A DNA stretch of 64,000 bases from an uncultured Bacteroidales bacterium (GTDB lineage Bacteria > Bacteroidota > Bacteroidia > Bacteroidales > P3): NCBI GenBank assembly GCA_947165255.1, contig CAMUZR010000012.1, positions 19,775 to 83,774 on the forward strand, given 5' to 3'. The first letter of the stretch is position 1, and each line of letters begins with the position of its first letter. The notes beneath the pieces were generated by a model, which made no database searches, had not been told where the DNA came from, and saw only the letters and a program-made list of their open reading frames with translations. Of this stretch, positions 7,686 to 16,959 are shown one piece after another. The position numbers and the translations under genes were made by a program.

Positions 7686-10256
7686 ATGAAAAAAACATTA
7701 ATGGTTCTAACTTTCGCTCTGTGCGCAACGTTTGTTTTCGCTCAGACGGCTACTCCTAAAATGAAGGAGATTAAAGCTCCCACCAAGGCAGCCCAAGTCC
7801 AGAACGACTACAGCAGATCCATCTTCACGAAAGATGCTGCCCCTATCGTTTATGTTGACTTCTCTGCTGAGAACAGTGGCTATTCCACTGGTGTTGTCAC
7901 CGGCGGTTTGGAAGGCCATGCTGAGAGCTACGGTTTCGCCACTTGGCACCGTTGGGCTAACGTGGAAGACTCCACCCTCGTCGCTGCTTCTCAGACCTAT
8001 CCTGCTCTTACCCAGGCTTTCGGCGGTCCCACTCAGTGGGCTGCCGGTATGAGAAGTCGTCTCGACACTACTGTCTCTTCTGCCGAAAACGGCTTCATGA
8101 TGATGTCTCTCTATGACCAGCGTACTCCCTACTCCGGCAACTTCAATGCTTTCATCCGTATTGACAACATTGATGCTAGCGATGCTGAGGTTCTTGATGT
8201 TGAGTTTTATCAGTTCTATTATAAATACTATGATAACTGCTATATCGACTACTCCATCAATAATGGTACAAGCTGGAACGAGGTGGAAATCAACGTCAAT
8301 GGCGTTGACATGGGTATCAACGACATTAGCCGTGGCATGGTAAGATACACCCTGCCCACTTCTGCTGTCGGTCAGACTATTTCTATCCGTATCCGTTACA
8401 AAGCTCTTGACGCCAGCCGTGAATCTTACGGCTATTGGTGGATGCTTGATGATGTAAGCGTCTACGCCTGCGAAGCCAACCGTGTCAAGGCTTACGCTCA
8501 GGAATTTGTCGAGGGTAACTATGCTTTGATTCCCCAGAACATGACTATCAACCCCGCTTGGTATTCCAAGGTGCTGAACAATGGTGCTTACGACCAGACC
8601 AACCTTACCGTTGACCTCTACCACATTGATGCTTTCGACCAGTCCTCCATCATCTGCAGCTACAATAACGGTACTCTCCCCCTCAACACCAGAAAAGAAG
8701 TGATTGCTGACCTTAGAGGTTGGCTGCTCCCCGATTCTCTTGGATATCGTGGTTGGTACGAGTACAGCCCCTTCGTTGCTCACGGTTCCGGTACGGCTCT
8801 GCCCACTGCCACTGCTGGCGACAACTATATGTATGCTAAAATTTCCAACGACAGCATAAGCTACACCTACGACACTATGTACTACCAGGTTACCACCGCC
8901 AACTCCGCTAACGAATATCGTTGGGGTCACGATAACGGTGTGCTGACCTACAGCCCCTCCAACCACTACCTGTTCGGCTATGTCCAGGGTGCAGACGGTA
9001 ACTGGTATGTTACTGAAGATCCTCAGGAAGTTCATTTCTACGATGCTGGTTACTACCTCAACAACCGTTACACTACTGACGCCGTTGTTCCCGAAGGTTG
9101 GGCAATCCTCGGTGCCGAACTCGTAGCCTCTCCCGCAAACGGCTTCCACTCCACTGGTGCTAAGATTTCTCCGATTCTCTTTAAGGATGCTTATACCGGT
9201 GGTTCTGTCGAATTCCATTCCGTCAACACTGGCGCTAACGTGAAGACCATCACCGATGCCGATGTTAACGACAGCACCGTTATTGGTCGTCTGAGCAATG
9301 GCTATCGCGAGATGGGCCAGTACAACACTGTCTTTATCCCCTTCCCCGAGCAGCCCGCTCTCGAACCTAACACTTCTTACCGCGTTGGATACGTAATGGA
9401 AGAAGACGGCTATTTCGCAGTTGCTCAGGAAGCTCAGGGCAGCTACCGTATGGCTAGCCCCACCCGTGATGGCTATGACACCATTATCTATTTCGGTAAC
9501 AGCGACGCTACCGCAAAATGGGCTCATAACTTCCTCCCCAACCAGTATCAGGTCTTCATGCACGATCCTTCATACGGTGGAACAGGCAATGGCTCTACTT
9601 TCGCCAGCTGGTATGTTGAGACTTACTGTCCTATGATTCGCCTTGTCGTCGGACCCGCTCGTGAAGTTGCTCGTCGCAACATTAAGGTTGAGTGCGAGAA
9701 TACTGAATACGGTGAGGCTGCTTATGCTGGTCATGATGTTTGCGATACCACCATCACTCCTGCTGAGGGTTCTTCCGCTCAGGTGACTGGTACTTCTGCC
9801 GAGGGTGCTATCGTTTCCCAGGTTATTGTTGACGGTGTTGTAGCAGAGCCTTATGATGAGGAGACCGAGACTGGCGATCCTAACTTCACTCTCAGCCACG
9901 ACACTACTGGCGGCGTCAATGTTTGGGTTGCTATCTACACCTTCCGGAACATTACTGAGGACCACACTATCAAGTTCGTCTTCGAAGAGGCTCAGTCTAT
10001 TGACCCCGTTGCTGCTAACGTTCGCATGAAGCTCCAGCCCAACCCCGCTACTTCTCAGGTTAAGCTGAACATCGAGGGTGTTGAAGGTATGGTCAACTGC
10101 ATGCTCATTGACATGAGCGGCCGCGTTGTTTACAACCAGAACCTCAACGCTGCTTCTGAACAGACTATCAACGTGAGCAATCTTGCCAAGGGTGCTTACT
10201 TTGTCCGTATCACCAATGACAAGTTCAGCAAAGTTGAAAAGCTGATTGTTCGCTAA
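7686..10256 (+). CDS. Secreted T9SS cargo protein, paralogue 1 (choice-of-anchor J-like)
   Basis: An 856-residue exported protein. Residues 1-20 are a signal peptide (MKKTLMVLTFALCATFVFAQ). A lectin/jelly-roll-like domain of the choice-of-anchor J type lies in roughly residues 50-260 (SGNFNAFIRIDN, YIDYSINNGTSWNEVEINVN, SIRIRYKALDASRESYGYWW, MLDDVSVYACE). The last 80 residues are a T9SS type A sorting domain (LQPNPATSQVKLNIEGVEG, LIDMSGRVVYN, NLAKGAYFVRITN, ending KLIVR), which directs export across the outer membrane and surface attachment. Codons are strongly biased to T/C-ending forms (GCT, GGT, CGT, AAC), suggesting high expression. It is followed by a strong terminator and a paralogue. 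Confidence 0.85.
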   Translation: MKKTLMVLTFALCATFVFAQTATPKMKEIKAPTKAAQVQNDYSRSIFTKDAAPIVYVDFSAENSGYSTGVVTGGLEGHAESYGFATWHRWANVEDSTLVAASQTYPALTQAFGGPTQWAAGMRSRLDTTVSSAENGFMMMSLYDQRTPYSGNFNAFIRIDNIDASDAEVLDVEFYQFYYKYYDNCYIDYSINNGTSWNEVEINVNGVDMGINDISRGMVRYTLPTSAVGQTISIRIRYKALDASRESYGYWWMLDDVSVYACEANRVKAYAQEFVEGNYALIPQNMTINPAWYSKVLNNGAYDQTNLTVDLYHIDAFDQSSIICSYNNGTLPLNTRKEVIADLRGWLLPDSLGYRGWYEYSPFVAHGSGTALPTATAGDNYMYAKISNDSISYTYDTMYYQVTTANSANEYRWGHDNGVLTYSPSNHYLFGYVQGADGNWYVTEDPQEVHFYDAGYYLNNRYTTDAVVPEGWAILGAELVASPANGFHSTGAKISPILFKDAYTGGSVEFHSVNTGANVKTITDADVNDSTVIGRLSNGYREMGQYNTVFIPFPEQPALEPNTSYRVGYVMEEDGYFAVAQEAQGSYRMASPTRDGYDTIIYFGNSDATAKWAHNFLPNQYQVFMHDPSYGGTGNGSTFASWYVETYCPMIRLVVGPAREVARRNIKVECENTEYGEAAYAGHDVCDTTITPAEGSSAQVTGTSAEGAIVSQVIVDGVVAEPYDEETETGDPNFTLSHDTTGGVNVWVAIYTFRNITEDHTIKFVFEEAQSIDPVAANVRMKLQPNPATSQVKLNIEGVEGMVNCMLIDMSGRVVYNQNLNAASEQTINVSNLAKGAYFVRITNDKFSKVEKLIVR

Positions 10257-10278
10257 GTTTTAGCGCATAATTTATAAG

Positions 10279-10315
10279 AAAGCACAAGGTGCACCGCATC
10301 TTGTGCTTTTTTTTT
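10279..10315 (+). terminator. Rho-independent terminator after T9SS paralogue 1
   Basis: A 10-bp stem (AAAGCACAAG / CTTGTGCTTT) with an 11-nt loop is followed by a run of T residues. Confidence 0.88.
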
Positions 10316-10321
10316 ATTCCG

Positions 10322-10353
10322 TTTGGCTATTTCATTTTTTATTGTTAAATTTG
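10322..10353 (+). promoter_or_regulatory. Consensus Bacteroidota promoter of T9SS paralogue 2
   Basis: TTTG at 10322-10325 and TAAATTTG at 10346-10353 are separated by 20 nt, an exact match to the -33/-7 consensus. The leader before the ATG at 10469 would be about 110 nt, similar to paralogue 1. Confidence 0.8.
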
Positions 10354-10468
10354 CAGTGTGGTTATGGTTGGGATGATGTTGTTTTTTTCTCACTGCAATT
10401 TGCAGCTATTCAGTGTCCTGCATTTTTTTGTCCAGCCGCCGCTATTATGAATTAAAATTGTTGTAATT

Positions 10469-13015
10469 ATGAAAAAGACATTTTTATTCCTCGCTTTTGC
10501 CTTGTGTGCAACACTGGTTTTTGCACAGTCGGCCACCCCTCACCACAAGGCGTTGATGGTTCCCTCACGTGCCGTTCCCCAAGAGAGAGACTGTGGCTCT
10601 TCGCTCTTCACTAAGGATGCAGCCCTCCTTCGTTTGGTTGATTTCTCTACCCCTAACGTAGGCTATTCTACCGGGGTTGTCACCAGCGGCCCCGATGCCC
10701 ACGGACAGAATTACGACTTCGCCGTTTGGCAACGCTGGGCTGACGTGGAAGACGCCACCCTCGTCGCTGCTTCCGATACCTATCCTGCTCTTACCCAGGC
10801 TTTCGGCGGTCCCACTCAGTTTGCTACCGCTATGAGAAATCGTCTCGACACTGCAATGTGTTCGTCTAACAACGGCTTTATGATGATTGTGCCGTTTGAA
10901 CAGCAGACCCCCAATTCGGGTAATTTCAATGCCTATATCCTCTTTGACAGCATTGACGCTACCGGTGTTCGAGGTTTGGAGGTTTCTTTTTTCCAGTTTT
11001 TTCGCGGGGTTCATGACCACTGCTATGTGGGCTATTCCGTTGACGGCGGTAATGCCTGGACTGAGGCGGAAGTAAACATTATTCATTGGTGGATGTCTGA
11101 CTATGATCGTAGCGTTGTGTGTCATTTTTTGCTTCCTTCTGATACTATCGGTAACTTGTCTGTACGCATTCGCTATCAGTCGTCAGATTCGAGTAACCCG
11201 GTATATGGTTATTTTTGGTGCATCGATGATGTTAGTATTAAACCGATTCCTCTTAATCGAATCTCCACCCACCCACAGGAATATGTGGAGGGCGACTATG
11301 CCATGGTTCCGCAGGGTATGACTATCAACCCTGCCTGGTACAGCACCATTCGTAATACCGGCTTAGTTGGCCAGACCAATGTGCGGACGAATCTCTTACA
11401 CATGGATGCATCTGATAATGCGGAAGTCTTTGCCAGCTACGACAATGGCTCCCTGCCCGTGGGTTCTTCAATGGCCGTCATCGCAGACCACAACGGTTGG
11501 CTGTTCACTGATTCGCTCGACTACCGTGGCTGGTATGGTTACATCGACCACACGCCGCATGGCCAGGGCTCACCGCTACCCACCGCTGAGCTTGGCGATC
11601 ATTATATGTTTGCCCAGGTGGTTACGGACAGCATTTCGGTTAATTATGATACGATGTATTACCAGGTGACGGCTCCGAATAGTAATAATGAGTACCGCTG
11701 GGCTCATGACAACGGGGTGCTGGTTTACTCTCCGGATAATTATTATGTATTTGGCTATACCAATGAAGATGGAAACTGGTATGTAAGTGAATATGAGGAG
11801 GATGTGAAATTTTATATGCCAGGCTATTCGGTCACTTCCCGCTATACCACCGACCAGGTGGTGCCCGAGGATTGGGTTATCCACGGAATGGAGATTGTTG
11901 CTTCGCCCGTGGACGGATTCCACAGCACGGGTGCTAAAATATCCGCAGTGCTCACGGTGGATTCTTATAATGGGAACCTAGTTGATTTCAGGCCTGTCTA
12001 TACCGGTGCCAATGTGAAGACGGTCACCGATGCAGATGTCAACGACAGCACCGTGATAGGCCGAAACAGCAATGGCTACCTGCAACAAGGGGAGTATAAC
12101 ACTATCTTTATTCCCTTCCCCGAGCAGCCCGCCCTCACTCCGAACACTTCGTTCCGCGTGGGTTATGCCTTGGAGGATACTGCATATTTCCTTCCGGCTC
12201 AGGAGGCGCAAGGGAAATACTGTTTGGCTTCCCCCACACGTGAAGGCTATGACACCATTATTTATTTTCGCAACAATAGTTCCACTGCAAAGTGGGCACA
12301 CTATTTCGCCACAAATCAGTACGAGGTCTTCGTGAAGGATCCTTCTTTCGGTGGATTAGGCACTGGCGCTACTTTCGCCAGCTGGTATAGATACGACCAC
12401 CCTATGATTCGTTTGGTTGTCGGTCCCAGCCGCCCCATCACACGTCAGAATGTGTTGGTGGAGTGCGAAAACGGGACGTTCGGCCGTGTGCTCTTTAACG
12501 GCGAGGAGGTTTGCGGCACTACAATCACGCCCGCCCAAGGTGGCTCGGCCACTGTCGATATGGAGACAGGGACGGGCATTGTGCATGTCTTTGTGGACAG
12601 CATGGATGTGCAGCCATGGGACGAGAATGCGGGGACAGGCGACCGGAATTACCGCCTCGGTTACGACCCGGATTCGGCAGTGTGGACCGGCCGTTACACC
12701 TTTGAGAATATCCAGACGGACCATTCCGTCAAGATTGTTTTTGCAGAGCGTTTGTCGGTCGACCCCGTTGCCGCTAATGTCCGACTCAATCTCCAGCCCA
12801 ACCCCGCTACGGATCGGGTTAAGCTGAATATTGAAGGGGTCGAGGGGAATGTGAGCTGTAAGCTGATTGACATGAGCGGCCGCGTGGTTTACGACCGCAC
12901 TTTCGATGCTACCACGGCTCAGAGTATCGATGTGAGCAATCTGGCCAAGGGAGCTTACTTTGTCCGTATCACTAATGACAAGTTCAGCAAAGTTGAAAAG
13001 CTGATTGTTCGCTAA
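10469..13015 (+). CDS. Secreted T9SS cargo protein, paralogue 2
   Basis: An 848-residue paralogue of the preceding gene with the same architecture: signal peptide (residues 1-20, MKKTFLFLAFALCATLVFAQ), anchor-J-like beta domain, long beta-rich middle (VVPEDWVIHGMEIVASPVDG, FIPFPEQPALTPNTSFRVGY) and T9SS type A sorting domain ending SKVEKLIVR. The two genes are almost identical at DNA level in some patches (around 10740-10820 and the last 100 nt plus the first bases after the stop) but diverged elsewhere, which suggests gene conversion. Codon usage is more relaxed than in paralogue 1, so expression is probably lower. Probable role: surface-exposed binding or adhesion protein; no enzymatic motif seen. 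Confidence 0.85.
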   Translation: MKKTFLFLAFALCATLVFAQSATPHHKALMVPSRAVPQERDCGSSLFTKDAALLRLVDFSTPNVGYSTGVVTSGPDAHGQNYDFAVWQRWADVEDATLVAASDTYPALTQAFGGPTQFATAMRNRLDTAMCSSNNGFMMIVPFEQQTPNSGNFNAYILFDSIDATGVRGLEVSFFQFFRGVHDHCYVGYSVDGGNAWTEAEVNIIHWWMSDYDRSVVCHFLLPSDTIGNLSVRIRYQSSDSSNPVYGYFWCIDDVSIKPIPLNRISTHPQEYVEGDYAMVPQGMTINPAWYSTIRNTGLVGQTNVRTNLLHMDASDNAEVFASYDNGSLPVGSSMAVIADHNGWLFTDSLDYRGWYGYIDHTPHGQGSPLPTAELGDHYMFAQVVTDSISVNYDTMYYQVTAPNSNNEYRWAHDNGVLVYSPDNYYVFGYTNEDGNWYVSEYEEDVKFYMPGYSVTSRYTTDQVVPEDWVIHGMEIVASPVDGFHSTGAKISAVLTVDSYNGNLVDFRPVYTGANVKTVTDADVNDSTVIGRNSNGYLQQGEYNTIFIPFPEQPALTPNTSFRVGYALEDTAYFLPAQEAQGKYCLASPTREGYDTIIYFRNNSSTAKWAHYFATNQYEVFVKDPSFGGLGTGATFASWYRYDHPMIRLVVGPSRPITRQNVLVECENGTFGRVLFNGEEVCGTTITPAQGGSATVDMETGTGIVHVFVDSMDVQPWDENAGTGDRNYRLGYDPDSAVWTGRYTFENIQTDHSVKIVFAERLSVDPVAANVRLNLQPNPATDRVKLNIEGVEGNVSCKLIDMSGRVVYDRTFDATTAQSIDVSNLAKGAYFVRITNDKFSKVEKLIVR

Positions 13016-13034
13016 GTTTTAGCGCAAATTTTAT

Positions 13035-13077
13035 AAGAAAGCACAAGATGCAGATGCACCTTGTGCTTTCTTGTTTT
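13035..13077 (+). terminator. Terminator after T9SS paralogue 2 (possibly bidirectional)
   Basis: A perfect 13-bp stem (AAGAAAGCACAAG / CTTGTGCTTTCTT) with a 12-nt loop is followed by GTTTTA. The opposite strand is also followed by an A/T-rich stretch, so it may also stop minus-strand transcription from yicC. The stem is a variant of the terminator after paralogue 1, consistent with duplication of gene plus terminator. Confidence 0.85.
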
Positions 13078-13137
13078 ATGTCATGGAGGACTGGAGGTTT
13101 TCCTTTATTGGTGGATTGTGCTTAGGAGAGGTTAGGT

Positions 13138-14001
13138 TTATAGGATGTTGCCTAGCTGCTCTTTTATCTTCTCCAGTTCGTCTTTCATTTGCACTACGAT
13201 TTTCTGAATTTCCACATGGTTGGCTTTGGAGCCGGTGGTGTTGATTTCGCGCCCCATCTCCTGGGCGATGAAGCCAAGCTTTTTGCCGCTGCCTTCTTCG
13301 GTATCCATGGTCTGGCGGAAGTAGTCGATGTGTTTCTGCAGGCGGATTTTCTCCTCGGTGATGTCTAATTTTTCGAGATAGTAGATTAGTTCCTGTTCGA
13401 ATCGGTTTTGGTCTATTTCCTTAATTGCGGCTTCGGCAAAATATTTATGTATTCGCTCTTTGGCAGTTTCGATTCGTTCGTTTTCATATTGAGGGATTTG
13501 GCCGAGCTTCGCTTCTATTAGGTCGATATGTTTTACGAAATCCTTCTGCAGGATGCTGCCTTCGTGGATGCGGGTTTGTTCCACCTCAGAAATGGTTTCC
13601 TGAAGGGTCTGGGCAACGGTGGCCCAGTCTTCGTCGCTCAGTTCGTTGGTACTCTGGGAGTCCCATACGTCGGTCATTCCGATGAGGGTCTCGAAAATAT
13701 GTTTGTCGGAGCAGTTGAGGGTGTCGGCTAGTTGCGATAGCTCCTGATAGCGTTGGGAGACCAGCGTTTTGTTAATTCGGTTGGCACATACGGTGTCGCT
13801 TTCTTCGGTGATGAGTACTTCTACCTTTCCCCGCTCCAGTTGGCCCAGCATGCTACGGATTTCCATCTCGTGGGCATGGAGGAATGAGGGGACCTTGACT
13901 ATTAGGTCGAGGGCTTTGCTATTGAGGGTTTTTATTTCGATGTTAAGTTTTCGTTCGCTAACGGTGCATTGCTTTTTGGCAAAGCCAGTCATTGATTTCA
14001 T
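13138..14001 (-). CDS. yicC: YicC family endoribonuclease
   Basis: A 287-residue protein with the complete YicC signature: N-terminal MKSMTGFAKKQ, the segment IEIKTLNSKALDLIVKVPSF, and the C-terminal domain KKLGFIAQEMGREINTTGSK and VQMKDELEKIKEQLGNIL. Family members are RNases involved in small-RNA turnover and stationary-phase physiology. It begins 8 nt after the stop of apbE and is probably co-transcribed with it. Confidence 0.92.
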   Translation of the reverse strand: MKSMTGFAKKQCTVSERKLNIEIKTLNSKALDLIVKVPSFLHAHEMEIRSMLGQLERGKVEVLITEESDTVCANRINKTLVSQRYQELSQLADTLNCSDKHIFETLIGMTDVWDSQSTNELSDEDWATVAQTLQETISEVEQTRIHEGSILQKDFVKHIDLIEAKLGQIPQYENERIETAKERIHKYFAEAAIKEIDQNRFEQELIYYLEKLDITEEKIRLQKHIDYFRQTMDTEEGSGKKLGFIAQEMGREINTTGSKANHVEIQKIVVQMKDELEKIKEQLGNIL

Positions 14002-14009
14002 ATTTCGCT

Positions 14010-15038
14010 TTATTTTATTTCTTTGATGATTTCTTTAAATTTAGGGGTGGCGAGGGTTTTGTACTCGCCGTGGTCGTCGTAGATGAAAAATACGGCTTGG
14101 ATGTCAGGGTTGTCAGGGTGGTCTTGAATGAATTGTAACGATTTTTCCAGTCCCATTACCATGAAGGAGGTGGCCATGGCGTCGGCATACCACGATTCTT
14201 TGCTGACTACCGAGACGCTAAGCAGCGAGTGGCTTACGGGGCGTCCGGTGGCGGGGTCGATGGTGTGGGAGTAGCGCACCCCTTCTTTTTCATAGTATTT
14301 GCGGTAGTTTCCAGAGGTTACTACGGACTTGTTGTCGAGGTGAATGGCGGTTTCGATCTGTTTCTGGCTATATTTTGTTTCGGCGGGGCGCTCTATGCCC
14401 ACAGTCCATAGTTCGCCATTGCTTTTTTTGCCTTTGGCTATTACTTCACCGCCTACATCGATTAGATAGCTTTTCAGACCTAATCGGTCGAATAATTGGG
14501 CGATAAGGTCGGAGGTGTAGCCTTGGGCGATGGCATTGAAGTCGTATTCTATTTGCGGCAGTTTTCGCAAAGCATAGACCCCTTGCTGTGGGGTAGGGGA
14601 GATGATGGTGCTATCCTTCCGTATGAACGAAAGGATACTGTCGATTTCGCGGTCGGAAACATCTTGGCGGTTCTTAAATCCGAAGCCATACAGATTGACC
14701 AAGGTGCCAATCTTGCAATTGAATGCGCCCTGTGTATAGCGGTTTATCTCTAGTGATTTCAGCAGTATGTCGCGGAACATTTCGCTCACGAGGGAGTCTT
14801 CGTTGCGATTGACTCGCCGAATGATAGAGCTATCTACCCATAGGTTGGCAGTGAGGTCGAAATCGTGAAGCAGTGAGTCTACTTGGGGCTGAAAGTTGCG
14901 CCCTTGTGCATCGTAGTAGATAATGCTATAGTAGGTGCCCTGCGTTTCGCCCTGCAGCCGAATGGGTTCGTCGCTCCGATGGCCACAAGCGGTGAGGAGC
15001 AGTAGCGCCAAAAAAAAGATGGGGGAAGATTGTTTCAT
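14010..15038 (-). CDS. apbE: FAD:protein FMN transferase (ApbE), lipoprotein
   Basis: A 342-residue flavinyltransferase that attaches FMN to Thr/Ser residues of NqrB/NqrC/RnfG-like proteins. The N-terminus is a lipoprotein signal (FLALLLLTACGHRS, lipobox Cys18), so it acts in the periplasm. Family segments are visible: LQGETQGTYYSIIYYD, YDFNAIAQGYTSDLIAQLFD, YLIDVGGEVIAKG, YSHTIDPATGRPVSH and the metal-binding ADAMATSFMVMG. No flavoprotein target lies in the window. It is separated from the upstream T9SS gene by a terminator and leads into yicC. Confidence 0.92.
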   Translation of the reverse strand: MKQSSPIFFLALLLLTACGHRSDEPIRLQGETQGTYYSIIYYDAQGRNFQPQVDSLLHDFDLTANLWVDSSIIRRVNRNEDSLVSEMFRDILLKSLEINRYTQGAFNCKIGTLVNLYGFGFKNRQDVSDREIDSILSFIRKDSTIISPTPQQGVYALRKLPQIEYDFNAIAQGYTSDLIAQLFDRLGLKSYLIDVGGEVIAKGKKSNGELWTVGIERPAETKYSQKQIETAIHLDNKSVVTSGNYRKYYEKEGVRYSHTIDPATGRPVSHSLLSVSVVSKESWYADAMATSFMVMGLEKSLQFIQDHPDNPDIQAVFFIYDDHGEYKTLATPKFKEIIKEIK

Positions 15039-15052
15039 TTATATTGTTTACT

Positions 15053-15089
15053 AAAAAGCGTCCGACACTTGTGTGCCGAACGCTTTTTT
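15053..15089 (-). terminator. Rho-independent terminator of the T9SS repeat protein
   Basis: A 12-bp stem with one mismatch (plus-strand arms AAAAAGCGTCCG and CGAACGCTTTTT) lies just downstream of the stop at 15117; on the minus strand it ends in a T run. Confidence 0.85.
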
Positions 15090-15116
15090 GAGTGGAAGTC
15101 ACCCAGGATAGGCGAC

Positions 15117-16796
15117 TTATTTAGTGATGATGAATTTGCGGTTGAGGGTCTGGCCATTCTCCAGGGTGAGACGCAAGGTGTAGCTGCCTTTGCTCAGGTT
15201 GGAAAGGTTCATCACACTCTGGTTGCCAAGGTTCTGCTGAGAGGCGACCTGCTGACCAAGGGCGTTGAAGATGACCACTTCGCGCACGGCCTCTTGGCTC
15301 TGGATATTCAGCTGGCCAGCGGTGGGGTTGGGGTAGAGGGTGACATTGGTGCCTTCCACACCATCAATGCCAACGAAGGTAACGATGGTAATCCAACTGG
15401 TGTCGGAGCAGCTGATGCCATTAGCGGGATAGGTGATGGTGGCCTGGAGCGAAACGTCAATATTGCCCTGGACATTCGGAATGCGGAGCGTGTCGGCTGT
15501 GGAGGTCTGGTTACCATAGGTCCATTTGTAGGTAGCGCCTTCGGTGCAGGTGGGATAGAGAACGGCAGTTTCGCCAGCATTGAGATACCAGTCACCGTTG
15601 ATAGCGGTGATTTCAGGGGATTTATTGATAGTGAGCGAAAGAATATGGACACTGTCGCAGCCATTGCTGTCGGAGCCTGAGGTAAAACGAGGAGCAGTAG
15701 CGGGGGTGATGTAGTAGGTTCTTTCGTTCATGGCCCAGTAGAAACTATCGCAGCTGTGAACAGTCGTGGTGTCGTAGCCAGACTTGTTAATAGTTACGTT
15801 CAGGTGGATCGTGCTGTCGTAACATCTTGCCCAGGAGTGGTCGAAGAAAAGGGTGTCCCACACGGTGCTTTCTCTGAAAGTCATATTAGTGGTACCGGCT
15901 CTAGAACTAACGGTGAAGAGGACGCCGTTGCAGCCAGTCAGAGCAGTGTCGGCAGTGTTGGCGCGAGGTGTCTTAATAGTCAGGTCGAGAGGATGGACGG
16001 TCACGCAGTGTGTGGTGGCGTTGGTGTCCATAACATAGTAATAACCTGTGGCGTTGAAAGTTTGGCCTCTCCAGGTTCTGGTGGCGCAGGCTGAATCTTT
16101 TGTCACTCTGGCGGTATCCACCAGAATGGTAAGGGTGAGGGTGTGGATAGTGTCGCAGCCAGAGAGGGTGTCCTGGTAGAAGTGGGTGTAGGTGCCGGAG
16201 GTGGTGAGGACGGTGTCAAACCAGTGGTAGTCGCCGCAGTTTGCCACCTGATGGCTGGCATTGATGGTGGTTACGATGCTGAGATTCAGTCTGTCGTAGT
16301 GCATGCAGCCGTTGGAGGGGTTATAGATGGAGTCAGTGTAATCGCCAGACTCGGAAAGGGTGTCGCCAAACCAGATGTACTGACCGCAAGTGTGGACAGT
16401 GTCGTAGTCGGTCTCGGTGTTGGCGAGGGTGAGATGGAGGTTGAAGATGCTGTCGCATAAGCCGGAACCAGGGGCAGCAACAACGGTGTCGCTGTAGTCG
16501 CTGGAGGACAGATATTCAGTACCGCGCCATGTGTAGCTGCAGCGAGTGCCATTGTGGGTCTCATTGCTGATGAAGGGGTGGTTCACGGTAAGGTTGAGGA
16601 CATAGATAATGTCGTCGGTGGAATCGATGTAGGTCACAACGGTATCCGAGGTGTAGGTCTGATTGTTGACAGGCCAGGTGTAAGTCCGGCATGCGGCGAT
16701 GTCAGTGTAATTCATGGTGCGCTGAGTGTTGTCCTGGGCTAAGGCCAAAGGCATGAAAGCAGCGACCAATAGCAAACTTAATAATGCTTTTTTCAT
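15117..16796 (-). CDS. Secreted T9SS protein with Cys/Trp-containing tandem repeats
   Basis: A 559-residue exported protein with a signal peptide (LLSLLLVAAFMPLALAQ), about seven imperfect repeats of 50-70 residues, and a T9SS type A sorting domain (VTLYPNPTAGQLNIQ, IFNALGQQVASQQNLG, ending LNRKFIITK). Each repeat has a Cys early, an aromatic W/Y pair, then GCDSIxxLxLTI-like endings, e.g. TVHTCGQYIWFGDTLSESGD, NCGDYHWFDTVLTTSGTYTH and VHSCDSFYWAMNERTYY followed by GCDSVHILSLTINKS. Such repeats are typical of Bacteroidota surface proteins with HYR/Ig-like modules; paired Cys suggest disulfides. It has its own promoter and terminator, so it is monocistronic. Confidence 0.8.
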   Translation of the reverse strand: MKKALLSLLLVAAFMPLALAQDNTQRTMNYTDIAACRTYTWPVNNQTYTSDTVVTYIDSTDDIIYVLNLTVNHPFISNETHNGTRCSYTWRGTEYLSSSDYSDTVVAAPGSGLCDSIFNLHLTLANTETDYDTVHTCGQYIWFGDTLSESGDYTDSIYNPSNGCMHYDRLNLSIVTTINASHQVANCGDYHWFDTVLTTSGTYTHFYQDTLSGCDTIHTLTLTILVDTARVTKDSACATRTWRGQTFNATGYYYVMDTNATTHCVTVHPLDLTIKTPRANTADTALTGCNGVLFTVSSRAGTTNMTFRESTVWDTLFFDHSWARCYDSTIHLNVTINKSGYDTTTVHSCDSFYWAMNERTYYITPATAPRFTSGSDSNGCDSVHILSLTINKSPEITAINGDWYLNAGETAVLYPTCTEGATYKWTYGNQTSTADTLRIPNVQGNIDVSLQATITYPANGISCSDTSWITIVTFVGIDGVEGTNVTLYPNPTAGQLNIQSQEAVREVVIFNALGQQVASQQNLGNQSVMNLSNLSKGSYTLRLTLENGQTLNRKFIITK

Positions 16797-16888
16797 CTTG
16801 TGAAAATTAATTAGTTTATCTTTTATTTATTTATTATCAATATATTATTAAAAAGTATGAGTAATATATATTGCAATACTACAACGTG

Positions 16889-16896
16889 CAAAGATA
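16889..16896 (-). promoter_or_regulatory. Promoter -7 element of the T9SS repeat protein
   Basis: The minus strand reads TATCTTTG, an exact TAnnTTTG match, about 90 nt upstream of the ATG at 16796. Confidence 0.65.
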
Positions 16897-16959
16897 GTAC
16901 TTTTTTTTGAAATCACCACATTTTTTTTTGAAAATGGGCAATTTAAGCTATTTCGGTAG

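Noticed and set aside
7707..9563. 618-codon open frame antisense to the first T9SS paralogue
   Set aside because: It mirrors the T/C-ending codon bias of the highly expressed sense gene, has no promoter or protein-like motif, and is interrupted in the paralogue; it is a shadow frame.
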